From contig CM041465.1 of the NCBI GenBank assembly GCA_023213395.1, positions 63,309,741 to 63,373,740 on the forward strand: a DNA stretch of 64,000 bases, written 5' to 3'. The position numbers and the translations under genes are program-made. The notes under the pieces are model-generated. The model was given only the letters and a program-made list of their open reading frames with translations, was not told the DNA's origin and ran no database searches. Positions 1 through 11,830 of the stretch are shown piece after piece. This DNA is from Cycas panzhihuaensis (lineage: Eukaryota; Cycadophyta). Position 1 is the stretch's first letter. Each line of letters opens with the position of its first letter.

Positions 1-1
1 A

Positions 2-91
2 CATATTCCTTTAGATCTAAACACTAAGGCAAATGGCCTTGTTTGTCGCATCCTCGAGCATCATCTCCATCTCTTCAATGATCCTTCCTAG
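2..91 (+). pseudogene. C-terminal remnant of archaeal-type RNase H (E1)
   Basis: Thirty codons including a TAG stop encode a peptide starting HIPLDLNTKANGLVCRILEH. It aligns with the end of the E6 archaeal-type RNase H, which has HIPRALNAEADSLIRLILER. This is the HxPRxxNxxAD block that carries the last catalytic Asp in the family. Here the Arg is Leu and the Asp is Asn, so the domain would be inactive even if the rest were present. The N-terminal part is outside the window. Confidence 0.7.
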
Positions 92-576
92 GTAACTTAG
101 TGGGTCACCTGATTACCTAGGATCTAAGATTATCCTTTCTTTCATTATGATCCCTTCACACCTCTGAAGGAAGACCACTAATGAGGTTAAACTATGGTAA
201 CCACTAGGTTTGTTTCTCCACTCTATCCTTCATAGCACTTATGGAACAAGTCTCTTGCATTTCCATTCTCTATATGTACATATCTTTTGCCTATATTTAT
301 TTAGTGATTATACTCATGACCTTACATGGTATTCATCTTGCACAAGGATGATGGGGGCAACTCCCTCATCTCCTCATCCTTTCACACCAGACTCTCGGGT
401 GATGCATAAGTAGCCCCTATGCTGCTCCTTCTCTTTCCTTATCCATGCAATCTACCATGACACCTAGCACTCCCCTTAGATGATGATACTTGTTATATTA
501 GTAGATGATACTAATCTTTTTATGTTGACAGCATTTGCCATAACTAGATGCTTCTGAGTGATGAGGCTCTACTACC
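92..576 (+). other. E1 non-coding region between second RNase H and 3' LTR
   Basis: No open frame is supported here. The stretch is collinear with the same region of E6 (43012-43415, opposite strand), including the segment around CTAATGAGGTTAAACTATGG (179-198). Short open frames here, such as 210-413, are chance frames. Confidence 0.6.
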
Positions 577-586
577 AAGGGGGCAG
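577..586 (+). promoter_or_regulatory. Polypurine tract of E1
   Basis: AAGGGGGCAG lies immediately before the TG that opens the 3' LTR. It is the expected primer for plus-strand DNA synthesis. The related position in E3 reads CCAAGGCGA, so the tract has diverged between families. Confidence 0.65.
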
Positions 587-3500
587 TGTTTCTCAGCTAC
601 CAGGAATGGACATGGATAACATCTCTTAGGTAGTCATAGGTATACATCTCTATCCTTGCTCCTCGTTTACCTTAGGATGTAATAAGACATTTGATGATTG
701 TATTTTGTATGACACTATTGCATACATGGTTGAGATGCCAAGTTTACCTACCCATTCTTTTTCTTGTGACTATGATCTAGCTTATGATGACTGAGGACCA
801 TCTCCTATGGCATCATATAGTCCCTCATAACACCTCCTCATCACTCTTAGTTACTCATGGACCCCCCTAGCCCACATTTTATTCACTATTAGCATTATAC
901 ATGATTCCTAACACCTTAGTTTAGGCTTGATCATCTTTGTAGATGTCATTCGTCCCTCATTAGGCCTTTATTAGCCTCTTTTACATATTTGGAAAGGTCC
1001 CACTAATGCTTAGAGGTCTTTTAAAGGATTTACCAATCTAGTATAGTACTATATTATGCACGAGGACCCTCCTTTTGGGGGTCCCCTAGGCCTTCCTTTT
1101 ATTTTCCCTTATATTTTTTTCGCATTATGGTAATATTCGTGGTACCGTGGTAGAATTCACGGTACCACGAAGTTTGTCATGGGGCAACTTTCTAATGACT
1201 TTTAGAGCCTAGAAATAGCCACTTTTGTATTTATTATAAATTTGACACAAGGTAGGATGTTGTTTACCACCCAGAGCAAATCATAATGGCTTAGGAAACC
1301 TAATTTTGGCATAAAAACCCAATTTTGAATTTATTCTATCTCTCTTAGCTCTCATATGAAAGGAAAAACACCTCATACCTACACTTGTGGCCTCTTCTCC
1401 TATTCTTCTCTTCGCCAACGGTGAGACCCTAGAACACAGGTCTGTACTAACTCCTCTCTATCTAGTCTTCCTTCCATGGTGCTCACTCCAGTAGTAGCAA
1501 CAAGTTTCATAAGTTTTTAACCCTCATTCTTGATTGCGAAAAGAGCCCTTTTTTAACCTAATATATTTTCATTGATATATGAGGTAACATTCATTTTACT
1601 TTAGTTTTTATGACCATATCAAGTTTATGACTTATTGTTCTCCCTTTTAGCAAGTATATTTGGTATATATTTCTATTTATTACAAGTTTTACATATATCT
1701 TTATCTCTTTTAGGGTGTCCAAAGGGAGGTAAACCCTTCATTTCTCCTTGATTACATCTCTATACCATTTAGGTTGTTCTTGGGATATAAGTAGATGGAT
1801 ATATGATCTATTTAAGAGGGAGAAGATACATTCACAACTAGGGTTCTGACTCTTATAGCCATATCCTCCAAGGCAACCCCCTAGATCTCATGGCTTTCCT
1901 ACTCCATATCCATCCTGCATACTAAGAAACCTCTTGGGTGGGGGCCTCTATTAGTTGTAGTGTTTGTAGTCCCTTGCAATGCCTGCAACTAGCTCATATA
2001 CACATTATTTGGTAGTAAGTTTCTTAGTATGCTTTACCATTTCATGAGATTTCCATTTCTCTTACATATCTTACAAAAGTTATAACATTGCGACTTTTGC
2101 AACATTTGCACTTTTTATAGATTTTACAACTTCTTGATCTTTGTAGGTTGCATCATCTTTATTTACTTGGAGTTATAGATCTTCTCTTAACTTATTTCTT
2201 GTAGTACCTAAGCACGTAGGAGGTAGCTTGTTTGAGGGACCTAGCCATTCTAAGTCTCTCCTTTCTCTCACCTTCAAAACCCCTCTTTTACCTAAAAATA
2301 TTGCTTGGAAACATTTAAGTATACAGTGGGAAGATTGAGAAGTGTGTTGATTTTTTTCTTTTGAAACATTAAGCAAGTTTAGGTTTAACTTTAATGAGCA
2401 TATGTACACATACACATATCCATGCACACATACACATGTATGTTATTGCTTGTTGAAAGGGTTTGTCTATAAGGAAGCATATTGATATCTTTTGAAGTTC
2501 TTTGTTGTTCCATAATACATTTTAGGGAAGGTAAGAAAGCCCTACCTATGATTTTATCCATAATGCCAACTACATCTTAGAGCGTAGGGTGACTGGTGAA
2601 AGGAAGACAACAAAGGGAAGTAAAGGCACTCCATTGATCAACTTGTTCTCAGGTGCACTTCTTCCGACCTTCCTCTTCCTTCTTTTTCTTTTCTTCCCCT
2701 CTTTTTCCCTCAAAAAAGAAATCGATTGCATTTATACATAGCTTGTAATCATTTGTTATATTTACCTACATCGATCCAAGGGAAAGTATAAAGGAATATC
2801 ATTCATATTTTCTCTCTTGATCTTTGCATTAATATGTATTGACCTTGTGCCCCCTTTCCTCTTGAATGAGCATGAAAAAGGATAATTTAGACTAGTGCAT
2901 CCCTCATTTCTTGCCTAAAAGGAAAGTAATAGAAAGGGTTTTCTTGTCTTTGTTGCATCCTCCTCTTACATTCACTTTGCATATACAAGAGTAGGAATAA
3001 GAAAGGGAACATAGGCTTTTGATAGTCATCCTTTTTCGATGCATCATTAAGGAAAGATGTATAGGTCATCCATACTCTTCCTCTTCTTTGCACCCCCTTT
3101 CTTCCTTCATTTAATATCTGTGTTGATAAAGATAAAAGAGAGAGAGAATAAAATAATAAAGAAAGAGAGTATCTTTTGAGTTACATTTACTTGGCATTGA
3201 TACTTTATATCTTCACACTATCTTTAAGAATGACTAAGACATTACCTAAACCCTTGGCATACTTAGTCTCTTTGATTTATTTAATCTAAATGCTAGAGAT
3301 ATTCCTTTAGGTGATCTTTAGCAAAACACACCATTAGTCTTGTCTTCTCAAATTTGGTTCCTACATACTAAATCCCTTCCACATCTTTTAATCAACCATT
3401 TTCCTCTCTTGTTCCGTAGGCCTCTACCTTATTAAGGATTCCCTCATGTTTTTCCTTTCTTTTAGGAAGAAAGGTTTGATCCTCCCTCTCCTTCCTTCAC

Positions 3501-3758
3501 CCATTAGGATAGGAGAGTTCTCCCTTAGGCTACTTGACAAACTAAGGATGCCCTTACCTAAGTCAAATTTGAGAAGGTACTTGCCAAAAGAGAAAGTCTT
3601 ATGCACTATTTGCGGGCCTCCAAACCTATGTTTCGATGGACAAACATCCTTTATGGGTGACCTATCCCCTTTCCCTTAAGGATCTTTAGGCTGCTGGCAT
3701 AAGGATAGTGTAGGCTTAATATCCTTATACGTAGTAACCCCTGAGAGGCATGCTTCCA
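587..3758 (+). repeat. 3' LTR of E1 (about 3.17 kb)
   Basis: It begins TGTTTCTCAGCTACCAGGAA, which matches the LTR start of E3 read on the E3 coding strand (TGTTTCCCGGCTATCGGGAA). From about 1320 to the end it aligns over its whole length with the E5 5' LTR (37100-39595), for example at the CATTTCATGAGATTTCCAT block at 2038-2056. The 3' end is set by analogy with E5, whose primer site starts two bases after its LTR. Open frames inside are chance frames. Confidence 0.75.
1136..1171. repeat. Perfect 14-bp inverted repeat in E1 LTR
   Basis: Arm TTCGTGGTACCGTG (1136-1149) is the exact reverse complement of CACGGTACCACGAA (1158-1171), with an 8-bp spacer. Each arm itself contains a GGTACC palindrome. 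A CG-rich cluster of the same type sits in the E3 LTR at 26081-26173. Confidence 0.85.
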
Positions 3759-6430
3759 CTTACTATAGGGATTTATATTATGATATATAGGGCAACAGTG
3801 ACATCCTTAGTTGGTGGTACTGATCTTATCTAATTATTTATTCAAGGTTCCATTTAGGATGTTCCCACTCCTTAGGTCTATCTTCTGGCTACGAGACTAA
3901 GGAAAGACTCATACTTCCATAAGGAAGGTGGATAAAGCCACTTATTCTTCTAAAGATTGATTTGTTCCCATATTATTTCATAAAAAAGGGAAGATTATAT
4001 CACCTAATTAGATGAAGAAAGAGCTTGTTAGTTATTTTGATTACGATTCAGTCAGGTAAAATATTGGGATGGTAAGGTAAGGTATTCTATCTATACTAGT
4101 ATGAGGCAAGAATACAATTGATCCAAAATGTATGCAGGTTTCAAGAAGGATCCTAAGAATACGAGTATAAAACCAAATCATTCTAAGGAATAAGTGACTT
4201 GTAAAAGGTTCCAATGGTCCACAACTAAAGAATATTAGAGATATTGGTCAAAAGAAATAAAAAGAGATATAATAAGATCTAATCACTATTCATCTAAGAC
4301 AAATCAAGATAGAAGTAATCTATACCATAGGGCCTACTACACAGACCTAGCACTATTTGGATCCTTATGAATTAGAATCAAAGATTTAGTGGCTATTTAA
4401 TATTGAATTGATTCAAATTAAGGATTTATTAACTATGGATATTAAATATTTATCAATTAGAATCTAGGGCCTAATCACTATGGCTAAATCAAAATAGAGA
4501 GAGGCCATCATGAATACACAAAAAATAGAGCATATAATATTGGTACTTTTATTAGATCACTGATCAGATCCTTTGACTAATAATTATATGATAATATAGA
4601 GGTTAAACCTTCCTTAAGCATAATAAAGAGAAGGTACATCCCATAGTTTTACTCTCTCTCATGAAGGGAGGGACACCATAGATATCTCTTTTTAATCACA
4701 TAGTTTTATAGTGCCCTCTTTAATCATACGATTGAAGAATCTAATCCACCCTCTTTAATTACACAATCTTTATAGTGACCTTTCTTTCATCATATTTTAT
4801 AAAAAAATGTCATATAATAGGATTTCCTCCTAGAGTGTTCACTTTCCTCTCTTGTAGTGGCGCAATCTTCTTTTCTTCATAGTGTTCTCTTACTCCTTTT
4901 AGCTTAATGTTATTATAGTGAAATCAAAGTAGAGATCGAATTAAAGTTCCCTTGACCTTAAGGCACATCCCTATTCTAAGTGTAACAAAACAAAGGTTAT
5001 CTCTTTCCTAAGTATAGTCAAGGGAAGGACAAGATCTTACCCCTTTTAGCTTGATATTATTATAGTCAAATCAAAGTAGAGATCTAATTAGAGTGTCCTC
5101 AAACTTTATTAAGAGAATTTCATACTACAATATGTTCTTACTTTTATTAGCTTAATATTTCTTTTTAGATAGTGCATAGTGTTCCCTCTCATTTTTTAGC
5201 TTAAAATTTTTAGTATGAAATCTTTTTATAATGCATAATGTTCTCTCTTCCTCAGTAGCCTTCAATAATGTATGAAACTTAAAGCTAAAAAAAAAAAAGA
5301 GAGCACACTATTCATTTCTTCCTAAAAAGAGTTAAGAAGGTTATCCCTTTCCTGAGCATATCAAAATGAAGGAATTAGAGTAATTCAAAAATTATTTGAG
5401 AAACATTAAGCTAATAAAAGTAAGAGCACACCTTTGTTTCCCTTCACTATGCTTAGGTAAGGGAGAACCTTCCCTTTACTATGCTCAAACAAGGGATATG
5501 CCTTCTTATTAAGGGTTAATATTAAGAGGGCACTATAATTACATCTCTACTTTGATCTAATTATAACAACATTAAGATAGAAATAATAAGATCATACCCA
5601 ATGATTGAGGGAACTCTAATTAGATCTCTATATTAATCTGACTATAATAGCATCGAGCTAAAAGGAGTAAGATCATACTCTTGTGTGAAATCTTATTATG
5701 TGATTAAAAAAGAGTGAACTATAGTTAAGATTAGCTAAAACTCTTTTTTTTTTTTTGATCAAACCCTTCCCTTAACTACACTCAGGAAAGGAATAATCTT
5801 CCCTTTATTACACTCAGGAAAGGGATAACCTTCCCTTCACTATGCAAAGTAAAGGGTTTACTATACACTATAGATGGGGCATAGCCACTGCTAGATCTCT
5901 GTTGTAGTAATTAGGATCAAGACTTGATCACTATGGCTATTCATATATTCACATCTGATATGATCAAGGATCTAATTGCTATTAAATATTCTTAGTATTG
6001 ATTAAGATCCAAACTAGTTATAAAGATCAAGTATATATTAGAATCAAGGCCTGATCAGTATCATTATGGCTATTGAATCTTTCTTTCTTAGGATCAAGAG
6101 CCTAATCACTATGGCTAAAACAAGATAAAAGTAATCTATACTATAGGGTCTAGAATTGATATCTATAATTAATCACATCCCTATGAATTAGGATCTTCCT
6201 TATGCATTAGAATCAGGGCTACATTACTATTGCTATTAAATATTCATATCTATTAGGATTAAGGATCTAGTTACTAATTCATAGTTGCTATGGCATTTAA
6301 ATCCAAGCTGGTTAGAAAAATCAAGTATTAAATAATTTGACTATACATAAATATAATAAAGTACATGACAAGTGTAGATGTATAAAATAAACTAGTAATA
6401 AGGATGCCTACCTCTATATGAAAGGGCTAT
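3759..6430. repeat. AT-rich decayed DNA with dispersed short degenerate repeats
   Basis: No coding region is visible. Two repeat themes recur. One is built on phrases such as AATCACTATGGCTATTAAATATTC and AATTAGGATCAAGG(A/G)TCTAAT, seen at 4280-4500 and again at 5885-6330. The other is a block with TATTATAGT(G/C)AAATCAAAGTAGAGATC at 4911-4936 and 5048-5073, which reappears in reverse orientation near 5548-5660. This is probably an old, rearranged repeat. I cannot assign it to a family. Confidence 0.5.
5761..5857. repeat. Tandem copies of a short CCTTCCCTT...AGGAAAGGGATAA motif
   Basis: Three successive copies of a roughly 36-bp unit of the form CCTTCCCTTTATTACACTCA followed by GGAAAGGGATAA. 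Each unit is itself an imperfect inverted repeat (CCTTCCCTTT against AGGAAAGGG). Single relatives occur at about 4990-5027, 5340-5360, 5455-5515, 14552-14582 and 32028-32065. Confidence 0.65.
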
Positions 6431-6727
6431 ACTCTTGACCTTTATAATTTATACCTTTATAGAAGGTTCCTTTAGCCTATGTTATATTATTAGCCTTAGA
6501 TGTGCAATAATTTTGGTTGTGAATCATGGAAGTATAAATCCAGTTGTGGTATATACAATTATTTTTTATCTCGACCTTAAATCATTGAATATGTTAATTC
6601 CAATAATGATGTTAATGCTTATCTTGATTCCATTGATTAGTGGATGAAACTAGTTAATTACAAAATAAAAAAATTGTTATAAGATAGGTTAAGATATGTT
6701 TATAAGAAAATAAACTTGATGCAATAG

Positions 6728-6990
6728 AAGACAATGACATTGAAATTAATATCATTGGTGATCAACCACCTCTTATGAGGACATTACCTCTTGATGACAA
6801 CCAACCTTGCATCTCTTTCATAACTATTTTTGACATCCCACAATCCAACACCATCAAACTATAGAGACTCTTATGCAAGAAAGAGGTGGTCATTCTTCTT
6901 GACCCGATAAGCACTTATAACTTTATAAACACCAAGGTTGAAAATTGAGCGGGCCTTTTCATTGAAATTCTCTTAATAAGTTTACTAACA
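6728..6990 (+). pseudogene. Ty3/gypsy aspartic protease scrap
   Basis: Translation in one frame with a few stops gives the motif KKEVVILLDPISTYNFINTK. This matches the gypsy protease active-site block (usually VVVLIDSGSTHNFI), with the catalytic DSG changed to DPI. An acidic linker typical of the end of gag precedes it (DIEINIIGDQPPLMRTLPLD). Nothing recognisable from gag or RT flanks it, so only this fragment of an older element survives. Confidence 0.5.
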
Positions 6991-8700
6991 CCAAAAAGAA
7001 TAAACATTAATAAGGAATCGTACACTTAATCTTAGTACTCTAGGAACAAAAACACATGGTAATAAGGAATATAAAAAAGTGTTAATAAATTATGAATTCA
7101 ATAGATATTAGAATAAGAGAATATATTATAGTGTAAATACCAATAAAATGATGAATATAATCAACCTCAAATGAAATTATTCTCCATATGGATATAACAT
7201 GATTAAGCATAAAAAGGAAAGTAATTTCACAAAGTCCCCTCAAACTATCTCTATCATTGTAATATTTGAAGGATCACATACATAAGCTCTAAAGATGAAT
7301 AGGTACATATAGAAAGCAATATTCATCATCTTAATTGACTCTAAATGTACCCAAATTTTCATTAACAAATGTAAGATAAAATTAGTAAGAATTGAAATAA
7401 ACACAAAAATTATATTTAAAGTTGTGGTAGCAAATATAGGATCTATTAAATACAATAATAAATATCTAATACCTAAATTTCTATAAGATATTATAGCATT
7501 CGAATTAAACTTTCTATAATTCCTTTTAGATAAATAGTTTTAGTGTTTGGTTGACAATGGGAAAGATTGTCAAAACCTAAACTCTAAATCTAGAAAATAT
7601 ATTTATAAGATTTAAAAAATAAGATAAAATCCACCAACTATAAGGACTTAGCCCATTGCCTACATGTTTGATATTATTTATCTAAATCAAAAATATGTGA
7701 AACAAGGTATTGTATGATATATGCTAAATGCTGTGCCATAGAAATAATCCACAAAAATTAGACAACCACATAGAAATACAAATTGTAATGAATAAATAAT
7801 TTGAGGTATTATATGAACTTTTAGCAAGGTTACTATAAATAGAGGCATAAAATATCATTGAGTTGGAAGTTAGGATGATAGCCATCAATATTAAACCATA
7901 TCAAAATTTGCATTGATATAAGATGAAAAGAGAGTAATTGGTATACTAGTTAATAACCACTATTCCAATCAGTTAAGGCAACTATCCATATGCTACATTG
8001 GTCGTATTAGCTTGAAAGAAGCATGGAACATTAGAAGGTATTGATTATTAAACATGAAATTAGTAACTAATATTAATACCTAAAATTAAAGTGTTGCTAA
8101 AATAATTACATTGTCCCAAATTTCTTACCAAATTATCTAATTGATCATGATAGTTCTAGATCTACATTAAGGAAGATGCCATGCATAACGTAACTTTTAA
8201 ACTCATGAAGAATGTTATGATTTTAAGTTGCTCTCATTCAAACTTTATTAATATGTAAAGCAACTTGAAAAATTATATTCCTCCATTATCTATGAAAATT
8301 TATGCTTGCATTTTTAAGGAAATTTTGATATTTAGTGGATTATGAAAAATCAAGACATAAAAATTACGATTTTATAATTGTAACATCTTTTGAGAAATAG
8401 AGAAATAATACACAAGAAAACATTAAAATACTTTAAAATCCATATGTAGAATAAAATCCATACGTAGAATAATAAAGGAAAACTATAATCAATTTATGTG
8501 ATTATGCCTGATATTATAAAATGGTAATAACACTTTATGAGTAATAGATTCTAAATAAGAGTTTACCCTAATAGTCATAAATACTTGTTCCATCAAGCTA
8601 CACTCACACCATAACATAAGAATGTGTCAAAAAGATCCAATCATTCAATCCTATTCAAGAAAAGAAAAGAAACTTCAATATAAAATATTTGCCATAAAGA
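6991..8700. other. AT-rich DNA with no recognised feature
   Basis: Both strands carry only short frames with no family motif. I see no RNA gene and no clear repeat. Confidence 0.5.
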
Positions 8701-9600
8701 TGAAGAAATTACCCTATCCACATTAATGGTGAAGGATTCTAGGCTTGAGGAAGCCTACCTGATGAAAAGACATGGAGAAGATAGCGAGAAAGCCCCTTTG
8801 GTGCTCCTAAGGATCACAAAAAGGGCTAACAAAGGTCTAGAAAGGAGAACACACTTCCCCTGGGAGCCTCAAAGGCTCAAACAAGCAACAAAAATGGATC
8901 CAAGATGCTAAAATGAGTTAAAGGAGTATAAACATAGACATGTTTCAGAGGGGCATAAAAAATAAGTTAGAAGGGGCCTCTAAGAGACTAAAGGGATCAT
9001 CATAAATACACCAAAAGAGCTTGAAATAAAGGCTATAGGAGCAAAACAAGGGATAGACCATAAAGACAAAGTGGACGAGAAGAAGGAGATGGTCTTAAGG
9101 GCTATCGCAGTAAGGGAAAAGGAGAAGGTGCCCCCTAAGACCCTGGTGTATATAAAGGGAGGAGGGTGAAAATGGAATTCATTTTCATGGTCCCCATGAT
9201 CGATCTAGATCCCTCCCTTCTATGTAATGAAACTCTACCGAGATTTAGGAGCACTTTACAGGACATCTGACCATTAGATTGAGGTGTAGAAGTAGCCGGT
9301 AAGACCGGAGCAATGAGATGGCGGTGGCTAGACCTAATCTAGTGAGTGGATTATCCCTTAATCTTTCCATTTTGTCAATTTATTTTAATCATTTTTTTAT
9401 AGTTTTTGTGGCTTATTTTGCCCCCATAAGAGCAAATCAAGATCCCTTAGAACTTGAATGAGGCCCAAAGAAGGGGAGGACTAGGGCATTAAGCAGCCCC
9501 GGTCCCAATAGGCTAGGCTTGGTCCACTTAGATAAAACTTTTAATATTTTAGAACAACCCCCTCTTTTTAGGGGGGGTGGGTAGGGACAATGGCCCTACC
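8700..9600 (+). promoter_or_regulatory. Promoter-like block with a strong TATA box
   Basis: The block is richer in purines than its flanks and carries TATATAAAGGG at 9149-9159, a textbook plant TATA box pointing right. A short hairpin, CCCCCTCTTTTTAGGGGG, lies near 9558-9575. It could be part of an unrelated LTR, since LTR promoters look like this, or the promoter of the rightward gene in E2. I found no TG...CA ends or target duplication that would define an LTR. The short frame at 8726-8911 has no recognisable motif. Confidence 0.35.
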
Positions 9601-9680
9601 GTAAAGATCATACTATCACAACATTTATAATAGAGATGCCAAGAAAATAGAATTTTCTCAATGGAGCCCATATCAATATT

Positions 9681-9709
9681 TGTGGTACCACAGATTTTGA
9701 CATGGGGCA
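9681..9709. repeat. 12-bp palindrome plus LTR-like tail
   Basis: TGTGGTACCACA (9681-9692) is a perfect palindrome and is followed by GATTTTGACATGGGGCA. The E1 LTR has GGTACCACGAAGTTTGTCATGGGGCA at 1161-1186, so the two share a palindrome with a similar tail. Either an LTR piece lies here or both inherited a common regulatory module. Confidence 0.45.
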
Positions 9710-9853
9710 GGATAAACAGTGAAAAAAAAAGGAAAAAGAGGACTGATGGATGATGTTGCTAGGTCTGATAGAGCATGGGGCATCTAAGGGGAAACATGAC
9801 CTATGGCAGGGTGATACAGAGGGTTTTCTAACTGATTTTTGGATTGTTTGCAG

Positions 9854-11830
9854 GCTATTATCATGGTTGACAACTGTAAGAACATTAGGATGATGATGTT
9901 GAGCTTCGTAGAGATGATAATGAAGCATGACAGGATTACCTTGAGACACTAAGGGCTCTTGAAGGTTATTAAGATGCCCTAATATACTTCTGACTAGTGC
10001 CTCCTAGTCGATATAGTCTCCCATTAGGATAGATGGAGGCACGTATTCCACTATCCCCAGGTGGGAGATATTACTATCGTGCCGGGAGATATTACGTAAA
10101 TACTGGGTGTACCAGTGGGAGGAGAACTAGCATCACTGGGTATGTTGCCCAGTACATACACTGCCTATAGAGAGGCAGCCACTTATTTTATAGGACAGGG
10201 TAGGTGGGATCGATAAGGTATATCAATCTAGGATATGGTACTTTCTATAGTTCCTTCTGTGAAGAAACTCATCACATTGGATATTTTGATCTAGATCTCC
10301 TAGAAATAGAATGACATAGACATACCTGGAGGTTGGATGGTCATAATTCAAAGATGCAAGGTAGGTAAGAGGCTAGATTAGGCTGCCCTAATAGCAACCA
10401 ACCTGGTAGCACAATTAGATCAGATCTAGTGGCAGGGAGAAGATGATTCTCTTACTTCACTCTATTGTTATGTTGGTTCTTCGACTACTTCAAAGTGATA
10501 GCAGCATAAAGAGGACTATATCCTATCTTGGCTAGGGCACCTATGGTCTATAGGTGGAAAACTAGGTTTAAGGGGATAAAGGACCAGGCTCATGTGCGAT
10601 GGTTGGTGGAGGCGATGTCATTAGACTTACTCACTCTCATAGATTTCACGATGGATCCATATAGAGTGATCCACTAGGAGAGTGATTATGTAGTAGGAGA
10701 GCTAGGGGATCAGCCTAATGAGGGAAGAGGCGATGATGGAGGCTATGGGGTAGGCCCATTGGGGCCTACAGGAGGTGAGGCAGGCCCATCAATGCTTGTA
10801 AGAGGAGATAGGCCACCATTAGGGCCAGTAAGTAGAGGGAGAGTTGTAGGTGGAGTTCTAATGGTAATAGTAGCCATGGTGGCAGCAATAAAGGCATGAT
10901 AGCCCCGATAGATAGAGGGTCCTTGGAGAGGATGGATTAGAGGCAGAGGGTGCCTTGATAACCCAGGTAGTGGGTGAGATAGTACTAGAGGTAGTAGAGG
11001 TATAGGTATTAGTAAGGGGAGATGTTGTAGAGGAGGTGATCATGAGAGCAGAGAAGCTAGCCATCCTAAGAGGTGAGATTCTATCTTGACTCAACATCTT
11101 TTTTATCACTAACTACTTAGATGGTTTATTTTTAATTTTAATACTTTTGTATATATATTAATTAGACTGACACATAGTATGTGTGGTTTGGTGAGAGTAG
11201 CAGAGATGATAAGGCTACTAGAGGCAGTAGTCCTTGAGTTATTTCCTCAGATCTACATAGAGGGATAGCCTCCCATCCTAGCTGGCGAGGAGCCTCGATC
11301 AGTAGGGCCATAAATAATAGCATTCACCCCGTTAACCAGAGCTAGGGACATATAGGTGGTGGAGTGCCAAGAGTACCAAGTGAGCATAGGATAGTTGCAG
11401 GGTACCTTGGACAGACGTCAGGTGGAGAGGGACCAATTAGTAACTGATAGAGACACCCTACAAGGCTAGGTCTAGGTAGTGGAGGCTTACGGAGGAGGAG
11501 CAGTAGGTGGAGATATAGAGAGTAGGATCTAGATCGCCATACTAGAGGAGAGGCTCCAAGGAGAAAAAGGAGAGAGGAATTCTACCTAGGAAAGGTATGA
11601 TCAGTGGTGGAGTAGATCGGCGCTAAGTCATCGCAGAGCAGATCCCATATTCATACTATAATGATGACCTAAAGGTGGCCTTGAGATAAGGAGAGTGAGG
11701 TGGGGAGCTTACAACAACACCATATGAGCCTGGAAGGCATGTGGTCTCCTAGTGAGGGATCTCACAATTGAGGAGATGATACACCTTGAGGGCAGGGCAT
11801 CAAGAGGAATTGTACATTATTGATTTTATG
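9854..11830 (+). pseudogene. Opposite-strand gene in E2: two-exon gene, decayed copy
   Basis: This gene runs against the E2 pol genes. Exon 1 includes the block PILARAPMVYRWKTRFKGIK (from 10522), followed by LLTLIDFTMDPYR, a Gly/Pro-rich linker and a Val/Glu-rich stretch ending AEKLAILR. The E5 copy has PILARGPMVHKWKTRFRGIS and LLTLIDNTVDHYR at the matching place. An intron of 131 bp follows (11073-11203; donor AG/GTGAGATT, acceptor GCAG). Exon 2 (from 11204) gives MIRLLEAVVLELFPQIYIEG and then a charged, coiled-coil-like stretch (VERDQLVTDRDTLQG). The splice is phase 1, as in the two other copies. Exon 1 may begin after a possible acceptor at 9852-9853. Many stops and at least one frameshift are present. 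The function is unknown to me. Confidence 0.65.
11073..11203 (+). other. Intron of the E2 opposite-strand gene
   Basis: The donor GTGAGATTCTATC is preceded by CCTAAGAG, and the acceptor is GAGTAGCAG. A branch-point-like CACTAACTAC lies at about 11106-11115, followed by T-rich sequence. The E5 copy shares the donor context CATCCTAAGAGGTGAGATTC and the same phase. Confidence 0.65.

Larger units (their letters stand above)
1..3758 (+). mobile_element. E1: 3' end of an old Tat-lineage Ty3/gypsy retrotransposon, cut by the window start
   Basis: This is the downstream end of a plus-strand LTR retrotransposon. It holds the last codons of an archaeal-type RNase H, a non-coding 3' stretch, a polypurine tract and a complete 3' LTR. 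Positions 150-480 match, in order, the stretch between the archaeal-type RNase H and the 3' LTR of E6 read on its own coding strand; shared blocks include one around GATGGGGGCAACTCCCTCA (351-369) and one around ACCATGACACC (456-466). The sequence is poor in CG and rich in AT, so this is an old insertion. The 5' end, and therefore the matching target duplication, lies outside the window. Confidence 0.8.

Noticed and set aside
9608-9949. 113-codon minus-strand frame in E2, considered as the second RNase H
   Set aside because: It has none of the RNase H motifs (no DGGSRGNPGP, no NNEVEY) and overlaps the start of the plus-strand gene.
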